DNA from: Alteromonadales bacterium alter-6D02
GTDB taxonomy: Bacteria; Pseudomonadota; Gammaproteobacteria; Enterobacterales; Psychrobiaceae
Direction: 5' to 3'
Length of the DNA stretch: 64,000 bases
Assembly: GCA_002835545.1 (NCBI GenBank)
Contig: PIZK01000016.1
Coordinates: 1-64,000, forward strand
Shown here one piece after another: positions 19,120-28,129 of the stretch; positions within the stretch are counted from its first letter, which is position 1; each line of letters starts with the position of its first letter. Both the position numbers and the translations under genes were made by a program. The notes under the pieces were generated by a model. That model was not told where the DNA came from. It searched no databases and worked only from the letters and a program-made list of their open reading frames with translations.

Positions 19120-20280
19120 ATGATAAAGTGTCATTCCAGTATTATTTTTTTAGCATTGCTTCTATGTGGTTGTGCGCAACACTCGCAGCAATTAAAAGAA
19201 CCTAATAGGCAGCTTTTTCTTGATAACGCCTTCACTAAACCTGTCGGTATTCAACCAGCTTCTAAGGTCTTTTCATTATCAGGTGAGCAAAAGCTCTGGA
19301 TTCGAAGTCAAGTTCAATACGGTGCAAAAAAAACACTGACTACACAGTTAATTGATAACGTGTTAATGAAAGATTATCGCGCCTTTGATTATGATAATAG
19401 CTATACTAGAACGGCGAGTGAAACGCTGTCGATGAAGCAAGGGAATTGCTTATCGATGGTTATAATGACGGCCTCTATCGCCAAGTTTCTTGGTATTCCT
19501 TATCAACTTCAAGAGATTGCTTCTGCTCCATTATGGGATCGCAATGGCGGTTTATACCTAGTTAACGGTCACGTTAATATTAGGCTCAAAGAGCAACGCA
19601 TCAACCAAACTAATATCAGTTATAACTTAATCAATCGTGAGTACGTTACTGTAGACTTTCTTCCTAGCGCAACGAGAAGACATTTATCTCGAGAGGTGAT
19701 TAAAGAGCATAAATTGATTGCTATGTATTATGTCAATTTGGCCGCTGATGCCATGGTAGCGAAAGATTGGCGTCGAGCGTATTGGCTCATTAGGCAGTCG
19801 ATTGATAGCGACCCTAGCTTTAGCCCCGCGTGGAATAGTTTAGCCGTTATTTATCGTTACAATAACCAATTAGCTTTGGCGGAGAAAGTATACCGTTATG
19901 CAATGGTGTTAGCGCCGGAGAATATGAATGTTGTTGCTAATTATGCACTACTGTTAGAGTCACAGGGACGGTTTATTGAGCTCATTCCCTATCAAAAGCG
20001 TGTTGATTTAGCCAAATTAAAAAACCCTTATAGATATTTCGATCGTGCTGAAAATGCATATGAGCGGCAGCAATATCGCGAAGCCATTTCGCTATATAAA
20101 AAAGCGATTAAGCTTTCTAGTGACGTCGATAGGTTTTATTTTGGTTTATTCAAGAGTTACTATGCTTTAGGGCAAATAAGCAAAGCAAAGTATCAATTAA
20201 AGCAGGCACAGCAACGAAGTTTAACTTATGAGAATAGGCAGCGATATAACGCTAAGTTAGCACTGTTAACTAAGCGTTAG
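19120..20280 (+). CDS. Transglutaminase-like and TPR-repeat lipoprotein
   Basis: This 386-aa protein starts with a lipoprotein signal peptide (LLLCGC, acylated Cys at about residue 18). The first half has the layout of a transglutaminase-like cysteine-protease fold: Cys110 in KQGNCLSMV, His151 in VNGHVNIRL and Asp179 in YVTVDFLPS could form the catalytic triad. The second half (about residues 190-380) holds several TPR motifs (WRRAYWLIRQSIDSDPSF, LAEKVYRYAMVLAPEN, YREAISLYKKAIKLS). It is preceded by GGAGGAGC. A periplasmic or outer-membrane-facing peptidase/scaffold role is inferred; no specific function is recognised. The gene stands alone. Confidence 0.75.
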   Translation: MIKCHSSIIFLALLLCGCAQHSQQLKEPNRQLFLDNAFTKPVGIQPASKVFSLSGEQKLWIRSQVQYGAKKTLTTQLIDNVLMKDYRAFDYDNSYTRTASETLSMKQGNCLSMVIMTASIAKFLGIPYQLQEIASAPLWDRNGGLYLVNGHVNIRLKEQRINQTNISYNLINREYVTVDFLPSATRRHLSREVIKEHKLIAMYYVNLAADAMVAKDWRRAYWLIRQSIDSDPSFSPAWNSLAVIYRYNNQLALAEKVYRYAMVLAPENMNVVANYALLLESQGRFIELIPYQKRVDLAKLKNPYRYFDRAENAYERQQYREAISLYKKAIKLSSDVDRFYFGLFKSYYALGQISKAKYQLKQAQQRSLTYENRQRYNAKLALLTKR

Positions 20281-20284
20281 GGTA

Positions 20285-20310
20285 ACCACCATAGCGGATG
20301 CTATGGTGGT
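20285..20310. terminator. Bidirectional terminator between the TPR lipoprotein gene and ppaC
   Basis: The 11-bp perfect stem ACCACCATAGC / GCTATGGTGGT with a GGAT loop lies between convergent genes. It is flanked by AT-rich rather than strong T-runs, so it may serve both sides. Confidence 0.75.
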
Positions 20311-20321
20311 ATTTAAAACAG

Positions 20322-21242
20322 TTAAGCGAATGCTTTTTCCAATGGTGGTACAACTTGTTTCTTACGGCTTAAAACACCGTCTAGCCATACTTTTCCATCA
20401 ACAGTCGCTTTACCAAATGCTTTTTCAGCTAAACCGTCATCATCACCAACGATCAGTAACTCTGAACCTTCTTTCATGATGTCAGTTAATAGCAATAAGA
20501 CACTGTGCTGGCCTTCTTCTTGTTTAAGCAATGCAATTTCTGCTTCAAGATCTGCTTTCATTTCATCAAAGATTGATAGATCGATAACTTCAAGTTGACC
20601 GATACCAATTTTAGTCCCATTCATGTTGAAGTTTTTAAAGTCACGCATTACTAAATCACGCATTGGCGTGTTTAATACCGCTGATTTAACTTTAAACATG
20701 TCCATGCCTAATGTCTTGTAGTCTTCAATACCAGCAATTTCTGCTAATACTTCAACGCAACGAATGTCAGCTGTAGTACAAGTTGGTGATTTGAAAATTA
20801 CAGTGTCACTTAAGATTGCGCACAGCATCATGCCTGCGATCTCTTTTGGAATCTCAACATTATGGAAATCGTACATCATCTTGATGACTGTGTTACTACA
20901 ACCAACTGGGCGAATCCAACATTCTAGTGGTGTATCAGAAGTTAAATCACCTAATTTGTGGTGATCAACAATACCTAAGATAGTTGCTTGTGCAACGTCA
21001 TCTGGTGCTAAAGCAATATCAGAGTGGTCAACGATGTATAGGCTATCACCAGCGTAGCTTAGTTTTAACTCAGGCGCTTCAAAACCAAATTTATCTAAAA
21101 TAAACTGAGTTTCAGGTGACAGCTCACCTAAACGCGCAGGGATTACTTCTTCACCAATTTGATTCTTTAAGTAAGCAAGTGCGATTGCACCAACGATTGA
21201 GTCTGAATCAGGCACTTTGTGCCCAACAGCATAAACTGACAT
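20322..21242 (-). CDS. ppaC: Manganese-dependent inorganic pyrophosphatase
   Basis: This family II (DHH) pyrophosphatase hydrolyses PPi to two phosphates. The 306-aa sequence has the metal ligands in VGHKVPDSDS (residues 6-15), the DHH motif VDHHKLGD (about residue 97), and the C-terminal SRKKQVVPPL substrate-binding RKK. It is unrelated in fold to the family I enzyme Ppa. It is monocistronic and convergent with the TPR lipoprotein gene; the promoter should lie in the 111-bp gap toward fbp. Confidence 0.95.
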   Translation of the reverse strand: MSVYAVGHKVPDSDSIVGAIALAYLKNQIGEEVIPARLGELSPETQFILDKFGFEAPELKLSYAGDSLYIVDHSDIALAPDDVAQATILGIVDHHKLGDLTSDTPLECWIRPVGCSNTVIKMMYDFHNVEIPKEIAGMMLCAILSDTVIFKSPTCTTADIRCVEVLAEIAGIEDYKTLGMDMFKVKSAVLNTPMRDLVMRDFKNFNMNGTKIGIGQLEVIDLSIFDEMKADLEAEIALLKQEEGQHSVLLLLTDIMKEGSELLIVGDDDGLAEKAFGKATVDGKVWLDGVLSRKKQVVPPLEKAFA

Positions 21243-21353
21243 ATAAACCTCTAAATAGATGGACGGTTAGCTAAAAATTTGGCGTATTTTATCTTCTCGA
21301 TAGAAAAATGCTATTGGATTTTTAGCTAGCGTCGACAATAGTCTAACTTTTAT

Positions 21354-22322
21354 TTATTTATGATAACTTAAACAAGTATTCACTTCATTTTTTGAACCAA
21401 GAATAACAGCAACACGCTGATGGATTTCTTGTGGTTGTATTTCCATGATGCGCTCATAACCCGTAGATGAAACCCCGCCAGCTTGCTCAACTAAGAAGCT
21501 CATTGGGTTTGCTTCATACATTAAACGTAGTTTGTATGGTTTTTCAGGGTTTTTGTTATCGGTAGGGTAAGTAAAAATACCGCCACGTGTTAAAACACGA
21601 TGAACATCACCTACCATGGCTGCAATCCAGCGCATATTGAAATTTTTATCACGCGAACCTGTATCACCGGCTAATAAATCAGCGATATAGTTTTGCATGC
21701 TAGGCTCCCAAAAGCGTTGATTTGACATATTAATGGCAAATTCTTGGGTATCTTCACTAATACTCATTCGCTCGTTGGTTAGTAAGAACTCGCCAATAGT
21801 ATTATCTAGCGTATAAAGACGGACACCATCACCTGTCGTTAACGCTAATTGCGTTGACGGACCGTATAGGACATAACCTGCCGCGACTTGATCTGTGCCT
21901 GGTTGTAAGAACATTTCTTCGGTTGCACCTGTTGCTCCTTCAGGTACTTCCATAATAGAAAAAATCGTTCCGACAAGGCTATTAATATCAATGTTTGATG
22001 AGCCATCAAGAGGATCAAAACACACTAAATAGCGACCGCTCTCAGAGCCGACGACGATAGAGTCTTCTTCTTCTGAAGCGATTGCACGTACGAGGCCTGA
22101 TTCTAGTAAAACATCTTTAATCAGTTGATTAGAGATAACATCAAGTTTCTTTTGAGTTTCACCTTGAATGTTTTCATCTAAAGTTGAACCAAGAATTCCA
22201 GCTAGTTCTCCTTGATGAAGACGAAATGAGATCTCTTTACAAGCAGCCATGAGGGTGTTGAGCAGAGAGATTAATTCTAAATCGACGTTGTCGTCACGAA
22301 GTACTGGTACAAAGCGTTGCAT
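21354..22322 (-). CDS. fbp: Fructose-1,6-bisphosphatase class I
   Basis: This gluconeogenic enzyme hydrolyses fructose-1,6-bisphosphate to fructose-6-phosphate. The 322-aa product shows the metal-binding SEEEDS and [13 protein letters not shown] motifs, and [21 protein letters not shown] and [20 protein letters not shown] typical of class I. It is transcribed alone. A LacI-type palindrome 77 bp upstream of the start could be an operator (see separate entry). Confidence 0.96.
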   Translation of the reverse strand: MQRFVPVLRDDNVDLELISLLNTLMAACKEISFRLHQGELAGILGSTLDENIQGETQKKLDVISNQLIKDVLLESGLVRAIASEEEDSIVVGSESGRYLVCFDPLDGSSNIDINSLVGTIFSIMEVPEGATGATEEMFLQPGTDQVAAGYVLYGPSTQLALTTGDGVRLYTLDNTIGEFLLTNERMSISEDTQEFAINMSNQRFWEPSMQNYIADLLAGDTGSRDKNFNMRWIAAMVGDVHRVLTRGGIFTYPTDNKNPEKPYKLRLMYEANPMSFLVEQAGGVSSTGYERIMEIQPQEIHQRVAVILGSKNEVNTCLSYHK

Positions 22323-22398
22323 GTAAAAATCCTAAATCATGTTTAACGTTAGGGCGTGATTACCTCAGCTAGGTTCACCCTGAGTCTTTAAATTTGTT

Positions 22399-22410
22399 TA
22401 AAGCGCTTTA
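22399..22410. promoter_or_regulatory. LacI/GalR-type palindromic operator candidate upstream of fbp
   Basis: TAAAGCGCTTTA is a perfect 12-bp palindrome with the central CG and flanking AA/TT typical of LacI-family operators. It is 77 bp upstream of the fbp start codon. A related GTTAAAGCGCGTTAA lies about 40 bp further upstream. Binding factor unknown. Confidence 0.45.
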
Positions 22411-22668
22411 CCATCGTTTAATCGAGTAAACGTATTTTTATTTATTTGGTTAAAGCGCGTTAAAAATATCTTGTTATTTCATACCTCAATTATGCGTGAT
22501 GGATCACGAAATTGATGCTTTGCTATGATAACGTAATCTGCATTAAAAGTGGATGACTAGTTACGTTTAATCAATAGTTCTTTAGGTTAGTCTGTCTGTG
22601 TTTTTTTAAGGTGAATTTTTAAAGCAAGGAGGGGGATCGGTGATGCCAATTGTATGGCAAGTGGTGAG

Positions 22669-22712
22669 AAAAGCATTGTGATTACCTTTAGTGTGATAAT
22701 GACAATGCTTTT
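22669..22712 (-). terminator. Inverted repeat downstream of the SieB-like gene
   Basis: AAAAGCATTGT (22669-22679) and ACAATGCTTTT (22702-22712) form an 11-bp perfect stem with a 22-base loop, 24 bp past the SieB-like stop codon. On the minus strand the 3' arm ends in GCTTTTCTC, so it may be a weak terminator. Confidence 0.45.
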
Positions 22713-22736
22713 GTCGTGTGCGGGCGTTTAAGGAAA

Positions 22737-23342
22737 CTAAGCGCTACGGCGTAGTTCACTTAACGGTGGTAAATAGTTTGGTCGTGCTAACTTTAAGTAA
22801 GTAATATCGTCAAGACTGGGTTTACCTTGTGGAAGTTTTAGTCTTGCCTTGGTTAAGTAAGGACGAGCAATATGAGAAATCATTAACTCAACTTCATGTT
22901 CACCTTCTTCGGTTGTACGTGTTGTCGCATAATAGTCGACGGCGATTAAGATGCCTGAACTTAGTAAACTTTTTACATCAGCTTCATTTTTTGGCAGCCA
23001 GAGTGATGTTTGACGCTGTAGGTAAAATTCACGCAAAACAGCACGTTCGCCACTCGCTAAAACTCTGACGCGATTCTGAATATCTTCACTAAGTTGAGAT
23101 TGCTTTTGTTTTTCACGCAAAGATTTACTGATACTCATCACCAAATCAATGCCTAAATAACTTGCACTGATAATAAAGAACATACCGACAAAGTGGGCTG
23201 AATTGTTCAATAAGTTGGTTAGTTTGAGCGACTCTACGACTGATGCTGGCATAAATAAGATTAACGCACAGCTAATAGCAACCCACAGCATTGATTGAAA
23301 AAGGTAATGAGAGGTTAGTTTTTCTGAGTCATCTTTCCACAT
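22737..23342 (-). CDS. SieB-like (superinfection exclusion B family) membrane protein
   Basis: The 201-aa product has two N-terminal transmembrane segments (about residues 14-32 and 48-68), a short basic coiled stretch, and a C-terminal soluble region with GERAVLREFYLQRQTSLWLP and DVKSLLSSGILIAV. This architecture resembles the SieB family, first known from lambdoid phages where it aborts growth of superinfecting phage; chromosomal relatives have no defined role. Assignment is from memory of the family pattern, so moderate. It stands alone, and no phage genes adjoin it. Other possibility: an uncharacterised two-TM inner-membrane protein. Confidence 0.45.
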   Translation of the reverse strand: MWKDDSEKLTSHYLFQSMLWVAISCALILFMPASVVESLKLTNLLNNSAHFVGMFFIISASYLGIDLVMSISKSLREKQKQSQLSEDIQNRVRVLASGERAVLREFYLQRQTSLWLPKNEADVKSLLSSGILIAVDYYATTRTTEEGEHEVELMISHIARPYLTKARLKLPQGKPSLDDITYLKLARPNYLPPLSELRRSA

Positions 23343-23684
23343 AAGTTACTCCTAGTGACAAATAAATGTCATGTATGGTTTCTAGTTGTAATAAAGCAAT
23401 AACCATACCTAGATTTATCAATGAACTAAAAAAGTTGAAGCTACTACCCGGCTGGGTACTTAAAGGAAGGTGAAATTCCTCGTCGTTATTTGGTCTTTTT
23501 TGCTAACAATTGGTTTTTAATAAAATCCGACTAGCGAGGGATGTTATTTTTATTGTTTAAAATCATTGCTTTATTATTTTTATGAAACTTGGCATTTAAT
23601 TGGCATTTATAGCGTTAACATCAGATGCAACAGTATTTTATTTTAGAGTTTAGTTGCAATTTAATTACCGCATTAGGATAAGAA
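23343..23684. other. 342-bp intergenic region with divergent promoters
   Basis: The region separates divergent genes. It contains a small hairpin TACCC-GGCT-GGGTA (23445-23458), several T-rich runs and a tandem 10-bp repeat at 23589-23609 near the plus-strand gene. No small gene is convincing. Confidence 0.6.
23589..23609 (+). promoter_or_regulatory. Tandem TTGGCATTTA boxes with 11-bp spacing
   Basis: TTGGCATTTA is repeated at 23589-23598 and 23600-23609. An 11-bp period places both on the same helix face, as in binding sites of OmpR/PhoB-type response regulators. It lies about 76 bp upstream of the DUF4097-like gene. Regulator not identified. Confidence 0.45.
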
Positions 23685-24329
23685 ATGAAAAATATAAATA
23701 AAAAATCGACTACAGCAGCTTCTATGATCGCACTAGTATCGTGTTTAGCAGTGTCAAATGTTGCTAAAGCAGCGAACGAGCATGTACTACAACAGGATGT
23801 TTCAGCGCAAGGTGTGACGCAATTTGAACTTGATGCCCATGTAGGTACGGTAAAAGTTTCATCATCTGCTGACGATAAGATTCATATTTACGTTAAAGTA
23901 TCTGAAAAAGATGGCTGGGGTGTTTTTAAGAGTTCGCCGAAAGATGCCAAGTTAACCGTCAATAACAACCATGGAAAATTGTCAGTATCTCTTAATGATG
24001 ACGATTATGGTGAGGAATGGCACATTCAAATTCCACAATTAGAGACCCTAGATGTTGATTTGGGTGTCGGTGAAATGACGGTTAAAGATATTTCAGCAAA
24101 CTTACAACTTGATGTTGGTGTTGGTGAGGTTAAAGTTTATAGCGACGTTAATTCGTTCGGTGTCGCTAATGTTGAGGCTGGTGTAGGTGCTGCTCAAGTC
24201 AAAGCTAGCAGTGGTACAAAAGATGCCAATCGTGCCATGGTCAGTGAAGAAGTGGTCTGGCGTGGTACTGGCCAATACAAAATGGACGTTGAAGTCGGTG
24301 TTGGTGATGCATCAATTACCTTAGACTAA
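23685..24329 (+). CDS. Exported DUF4097-like beta-repeat protein
   Basis: The 214-aa protein has a signal peptide (cleavage after AKA, about residue 29) and a C-terminal body of short alternating beta strands with repeated VGVGE-type turns (LGVGEM, VGVGEVKV, AGVGAAQV, VGVGDASI), typical of the DUF4097/putative-adhesin beta-solenoid fold. It contains the pattern FELDAHVGTVKV near its start and ends at SITLD. No catalytic residues are evident. It is a single-gene unit with a strong terminator, and tandem regulator-like boxes lie upstream. A cell-envelope or stress-related role is possible but not shown. Confidence 0.65.
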   Translation: MKNINKKSTTAASMIALVSCLAVSNVAKAANEHVLQQDVSAQGVTQFELDAHVGTVKVSSSADDKIHIYVKVSEKDGWGVFKSSPKDAKLTVNNNHGKLSVSLNDDDYGEEWHIQIPQLETLDVDLGVGEMTVKDISANLQLDVGVGEVKVYSDVNSFGVANVEAGVGAAQVKASSGTKDANRAMVSEEVVWRGTGQYKMDVEVGVGDASITLD

Positions 24330-24651
24330 TAAAATATCTGCTTACCTTTTTTATTCATTATTTCGCTTAATCTCTCTTGACTGAATATTGGCTGGTTCAA
24401 TATTCAGTCTTTTTTGTTATTAATTTGATTAATAATAAACCCTCAAATCATTTTTATTGTGAATGATTAATATTTGCATGACAAATGCAGGCTTTAATGC
24501 TTTTTCTTGTTTTCCTTAAATTACAATGCCTTAAGCTTGTTTTGTCCCTGTTGAACTGTCCTTTGATAGACTGATTGCTAAGTCGCTTTTGTTGACTTAA
24601 CAGTGTTATATTTTTGTTATCTATTATTTATTAAGTATTTGCGAGGCAAAG
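24330..24651. other. 322-bp intergenic region before glcB
   Basis: It holds the terminator of the upstream gene and about 230 bp of AT-rich DNA that must contain the glcB promoter. No recognisable small gene, RNA or operator is seen. Confidence 0.6.
24380..24415 (+). terminator. Terminator after the DUF4097-like gene
   Basis: An 11-bp stem ACTGAATATTG / CAATATTCAGT with a 7-base loop is followed by CTTTTTTG. Confidence 0.92.
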
Positions 24652-26814
24652 ATGACACAACGAGTAACTAGCGGTGGATTACAGGTAGCACAAAAGTTAT
24701 TTGATTTCATCAACCAACAGGCGTTGCCACAAACGGGTATTGCTCAAGATCACTTCTGGGCGTCTTTTGAAAAAATTATTAATGAATTTGCCCCGCGCAA
24801 TAAAGCACTTTTAGCTAAGCGTGATGATATTCAGCAAAAAATCGATACATGGCATAAGAATAATCAGTATGATTTTGCAAATTACAAAGCGTTCCTACAA
24901 GAGATTGATTACCTCCTACCGCCGTGTGAAGATTTTAAAGTAACCACATCGAATGTGGACCCTGAAATGGCAACAATGGCTGGACCACAACTTGTTGTGC
25001 CAGTGATGAATTCTCGTTTTGCACTCAATGCTGCTAATGCGCGTTGGGGATCGTTATATGATGGTCTATACGGCACAGATGCTATTAGTGAAGAAGACGG
25101 GGCGAGTAAAACAGCACAGTATAACCCTGTTCGAGGTAATAAAGTTATCGCTGAAGGTCGTGATTTCTTAAATGCTGCTGTTGCGCTAGCAAGCGGTACA
25201 CATACTGGTTCTAAAGCTTATACTGTAGTTAATGGTCAGTTGCAGGTTGAGCTTGAAAATGGTGATACAGCAGGTCTACAAGATCCTTCACAATTTATTG
25301 GTTTTACTGGTAACTCATCACAACCTCAATCAATACTATTAAAAAACAATGGCCTGCATATCGACGTGCAAATTGATCCAAGCAGCGATATTGGTCAAGC
25401 TGATAGTGCTGGTGTTAGCGATATCGTCTTAGAATCTGCATTAACAACTATTATGGATTGTGAAGACTCAATAGCTGCTGTTGATGCCGATGACAAAGTG
25501 GTTGTCTACAGTAATTGGCTAGGTCTAATGAAAGGTGACTTGCAAGAAGAGTTAACCAAAGGCGGCAAAACAATTACTCGTAAATTAAACGAAGATCGTC
25601 ATTACACCGCGGCTAACGGTTCAGCGTTAAGCTTAAAAGGTCGTAGTTTAATGTTTGTTCGTAACGTTGGTCATTTAATGACAAATGAAGCGATTTTAGA
25701 CAGTGAAGGCAATGAAGTACCAGAAGGTATTTTAGATGGTGTAATTACATCACTTATCTCACTGCATGATGTGAAAGGTAATGGTAAATTCAGCAACACC
25801 ACTACAGGCTCTGTTTATATTGTTAAGCCAAAAATGCACGGCCCTGAAGAAGTGGCTTTTGCTGATGATTTATTCAATGCCATTGAAGATGCTTACTCTC
25901 TAGAACGTCATACTATTAAAATGGGCATCATGGATGAAGAGCGTCGCACGACAGTTAACTTGAAGCAATGTATTAAAGCAGCTCAAGGTCGTGTGGTATT
26001 TATCAATACTGGCTTCTTAGACCGTACTGGTGATGAAATTCATACCTCAATGGAAGCGGGACCAATGATTCGTAAAGGTGATATGAAGGCGGCAGCTTGG
26101 ATTGGCGCTTATGAAAACTGGAACGTTGATATGGGCTTAGCATGTGGATTAAGCGGCAAGGCGCAAATTGGTAAAGGAATGTGGGCAATCCCAGATCAAA
26201 TGGCCAACATGCTAGAAGCTAAAGTTGCTCACCCATTATCTGGTGCTAACACGGCTTGGGTTCCATCGCCAACAGCAGCGACATTACACGCAATGCACTA
26301 CCATCAAGTCGATGTATTTGCTCGTCAGCAAGAGCTTGCTCAACGTGAACTGGCAAACATCGATGACATCTTATCAATTCCAGTGGCGCAAAACCCAAAT
26401 TGGTCAGATGAAGAGGTTCAACAAGAGCTTGATAATAATGCACAGGGTATCCTAGGGTACGTTGTTCGTTGGGTTGATGCGGGTATTGGTTGTTCAAAAG
26501 TACCTGATATTAACAACGTTGGCTTAATGGAAGATCGTGCAACACTGCGTATATCTTCACAGCATATCGCTAACTGGTTACATCATGATATTTGCTCAGC
26601 AGATCAAGTGATGGCAACAATGAAGAAGATGGCCGCTGTTGTTGATGGTCAAAATGCTTCTGACCCAACATACCAGCCAATGGCCACTGACTTCGCAGCG
26701 AGCATCGCATTCCAAGCTGCCTGTGAATTAGTGTTTGAAGGTTGTGCACAACCAAGCGGTTATACAGAGCCGGTATTACATCGCCGTCGTATAGAGCTTA
26801 AAGCATCGCTATAA
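24652..26814 (+). CDS. glcB: Malate synthase G
   Basis: Malate synthase condenses glyoxylate with acetyl-CoA to malate. The 720-aa length and sequence ([95 protein letters not shown]) are those of the monomeric G isoform, as opposed to the shorter isoform A. The active-site Arg-Glu-Asp set and the conserved DCEDS region are intact. No isocitrate lyase is adjacent. The ribosome site is GCGAGGC before ATG 24652. A strong terminator follows. Confidence 0.97.
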   Translation: MTQRVTSGGLQVAQKLFDFINQQALPQTGIAQDHFWASFEKIINEFAPRNKALLAKRDDIQQKIDTWHKNNQYDFANYKAFLQEIDYLLPPCEDFKVTTSNVDPEMATMAGPQLVVPVMNSRFALNAANARWGSLYDGLYGTDAISEEDGASKTAQYNPVRGNKVIAEGRDFLNAAVALASGTHTGSKAYTVVNGQLQVELENGDTAGLQDPSQFIGFTGNSSQPQSILLKNNGLHIDVQIDPSSDIGQADSAGVSDIVLESALTTIMDCEDSIAAVDADDKVVVYSNWLGLMKGDLQEELTKGGKTITRKLNEDRHYTAANGSALSLKGRSLMFVRNVGHLMTNEAILDSEGNEVPEGILDGVITSLISLHDVKGNGKFSNTTTGSVYIVKPKMHGPEEVAFADDLFNAIEDAYSLERHTIKMGIMDEERRTTVNLKQCIKAAQGRVVFINTGFLDRTGDEIHTSMEAGPMIRKGDMKAAAWIGAYENWNVDMGLACGLSGKAQIGKGMWAIPDQMANMLEAKVAHPLSGANTAWVPSPTAATLHAMHYHQVDVFARQQELAQRELANIDDILSIPVAQNPNWSDEEVQQELDNNAQGILGYVVRWVDAGIGCSKVPDINNVGLMEDRATLRISSQHIANWLHHDICSADQVMATMKKMAAVVDGQNASDPTYQPMATDFAASIAFQAACELVFEGCAQPSGYTEPVLHRRRIELKASL

Positions 26815-26840
26815 TTGCGTGTTGAACTCATAATCGAATC

Positions 26841-26870
26841 AAGCCACCTTTTACAAGGTGGCTTTTTTTT
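26841..26870 (+). terminator. Terminator of glcB
   Basis: A 10-bp stem AAGCCACCTT / AAGGTGGCTT with a TTAC loop is followed by eight T. Confidence 0.95.
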
Positions 26871-26902
26871 GCCTGTATGGTTATTGCTTATCTTCAAGCG
26901 AG

Positions 26903-26926
26903 AACCTGAAAAAACATTTTCAGGTT
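26903..26926. repeat. Perfect hairpin upstream of gph
   Basis: AACCTGAAAA (26903-26912) and TTTTCAGGTT (26917-26926) form a perfect 10-bp inverted repeat around AACA. It is not followed by a T-run on the plus strand. It may be a dyad operator or an RNA hairpin ahead of the short frame at 26944. Confidence 0.55.
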
Positions 26927-26943
26927 GACGTTGTTGAGTCGCC

Positions 26944-27051
26944 ATGCAAGAGAAGCGTCATCTCGGTTTTGTTATTACAGTATTTTTATTAATTACCTTA
27001 TTCCATATTGATTTATTTAGCCTGAGCAGACTCTGGATGACAGTGATATAA
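26944..27051 (+). CDS. Possible 35-aa single-helix membrane protein (small ORF)
   Basis: ATG 26944 opens 35 codons encoding a basic N-terminus (MQEKRHLG), a continuous hydrophobic helix (FVITVFLLITLFHIDLF) and a short tail ending at TAA 27051. Charge distribution and length are those of known small inner-membrane proteins. The ribosome site is weak (TTGAG), and no homologue is recognised. It lies between glcB and gph. It could also be chance in an AT-rich gap. Confidence 0.25.
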   Translation: MQEKRHLGFVITVFLLITLFHIDLFSLSRLWMTVI

Positions 27052-27081
27052 TCAGTAAAATTTTTTCTTCGAGATAAACCA

Positions 27082-27780
27082 TTGAACTTTAAAAATAAGC
27101 AGGTCGTGATCTTTGATTTAGATGGCACATTAGTTGATAGTGCCCCTGATTTAGCCAACGCTATTAATCACATGTTGGTTGAATTAGGTCGGGTTCCCTT
27201 TAATCAAGACACTATTCATGGTTGGGTTGGTAATGGTGCGCAGGTACTGACAGAGCGTGCGTTAAGTGGCAACCAAGTTATTGATCCAAACTTATCGCCT
27301 GAGCTTACTGCTGATGCATTAGCAATATTCTTATCTGCGTACCGCGCGAATGTCTGCGTTGATAGTCAATTATATGCTGGCGTTAAAACGACAATGGCGA
27401 CCTTGGCGAAACGTGGTTATCGGCTAGCGATAGTGACCAACAAACCAGTAGAATTTGTCGCGCCTATCCTTAAGGCGTTAGGGCTTAATGGTGTATTTGA
27501 TATTGTGTTGGGTGGTGATAGTTTAGCCCTGAAAAAACCAGATCCGTTACCGCTTAGCCATGTGTGTCAAGCACTTGGGGTTACGGTGGAAGAGTGTGTG
27601 ATGGTTGGCGATTCAAAAAACGATATCGTTGCCGCAAAAGCGGCGGGTATGGAGTCCGTTGGTTTAACGTATGGTTATAATTATGGTGAAGATATTGCCA
27701 TTTATCAGCCGGAACTTGTACTTAGTGACTTTTCTGAGTTACTAAACGCTCTTCCACACCTTGCTGTTAAAAAGAGTTAA
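27082..27780 (+). CDS. gph: Phosphoglycolate phosphatase
   Basis: This HAD-superfamily enzyme removes phosphate from 2-phosphoglycolate, a product of DNA 3'-end repair. The 232-aa sequence has motif I FDLDGTLVDSAPDL, motif II VTNKP, motif III lysine in LKKPDPLPL and motif IV MVGDSKNDIVAAKAAG. The start is TTG 27082 (MNFKNKQVVIFDLDG), since no ATG precedes motif I in frame. It is followed 2 bp later by the DUF2956 gene. Close HAD paralogues with other substrates cannot be fully excluded. Confidence 0.9.
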   Translation: MNFKNKQVVIFDLDGTLVDSAPDLANAINHMLVELGRVPFNQDTIHGWVGNGAQVLTERALSGNQVIDPNLSPELTADALAIFLSAYRANVCVDSQLYAGVKTTMATLAKRGYRLAIVTNKPVEFVAPILKALGLNGVFDIVLGGDSLALKKPDPLPLSHVCQALGVTVEECVMVGDSKNDIVAAKAAGMESVGLTYGYNYGEDIAIYQPELVLSDFSELLNALPHLAVKKS

Positions 27781-27782
27781 AT

Positions 27783-28121
27783 ATGCCCAAGAGTAAGCAA
27801 GATATTTCAGAGACCGTTCAGCAAGAGTCCTTAGCTGTTGCCAAGGCAACGCAAAAGAAAGGACAGACCAAAGAACAGACCAAGCTAATTGCAGCTGGTA
27901 TTGAAAAAGGTATTGCGCAATATAAGAAACAGCATAAAGCTAAATTACGTGAGCAAGATAAGCAACGTAAAAAGACGATTAAACAACGCCAAGCGAGTTC
28001 CGATGATGTGGAGGTAGTAACTGACGATCAGGGCAGAGCGTCTTCGAATCACGCGTTACCATGGATATTGTTAGTGTTGTCGTGGTTGGGTTTTGGCGCT
28101 TATTTGTTTTTTGTAAGGTAG
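27783..28121 (+). CDS. DUF2956 family protein
   Basis: The 112-aa protein is highly charged, with Lys/Gln-rich helices ([20 protein letters not shown], then [17 protein letters not shown]) and a C-terminal hydrophobic anchor ([20 protein letters not shown]). It matches the DUF2956 family of marine gammaproteobacteria; function unknown. The anchor topology suggests a tail-anchored inner-membrane protein with a cytoplasmic basic domain. It is translationally close to gph (2 bp) and followed by cobQ after 8 bp. Confidence 0.75.
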   Translation: MPKSKQDISETVQQESLAVAKATQKKGQTKEQTKLIAAGIEKGIAQYKKQHKAKLREQDKQRKKTIKQRQASSDDVEVVTDDQGRASSNHALPWILLVLSWLGFGAYLFFVR

Positions 28122-28129
28122 GGCAGGTA

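Larger units (their letters stand above)
22323..22736. other. 414-bp intergenic region between fbp and the SieB-like gene
   Basis: This stretch holds the promoter side of fbp with a LacI-type palindrome, an AT-rich centre, a strong Shine-Dalgarno-like AAGGAGGGGG (22626-22635) before a 12-codon plus-strand frame (22643-22681), and a long inverted repeat at 22669-22712. No conserved gene is recognised in it. Confidence 0.6.

Noticed and set aside
26246-26497. Minus-strand open frame inside glcB
   Set aside because: It is antisense to conserved malate synthase sequence, has no domain or ribosome site, and reflects reading through codons of the real gene.
28061-28129. Upstream extension of cobQ inside the DUF2956 gene
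   Set aside because: It would overlap the DUF2956 gene by about 60 bp in another frame; the ATG at 28130 has a good ribosome site and gives the family length.
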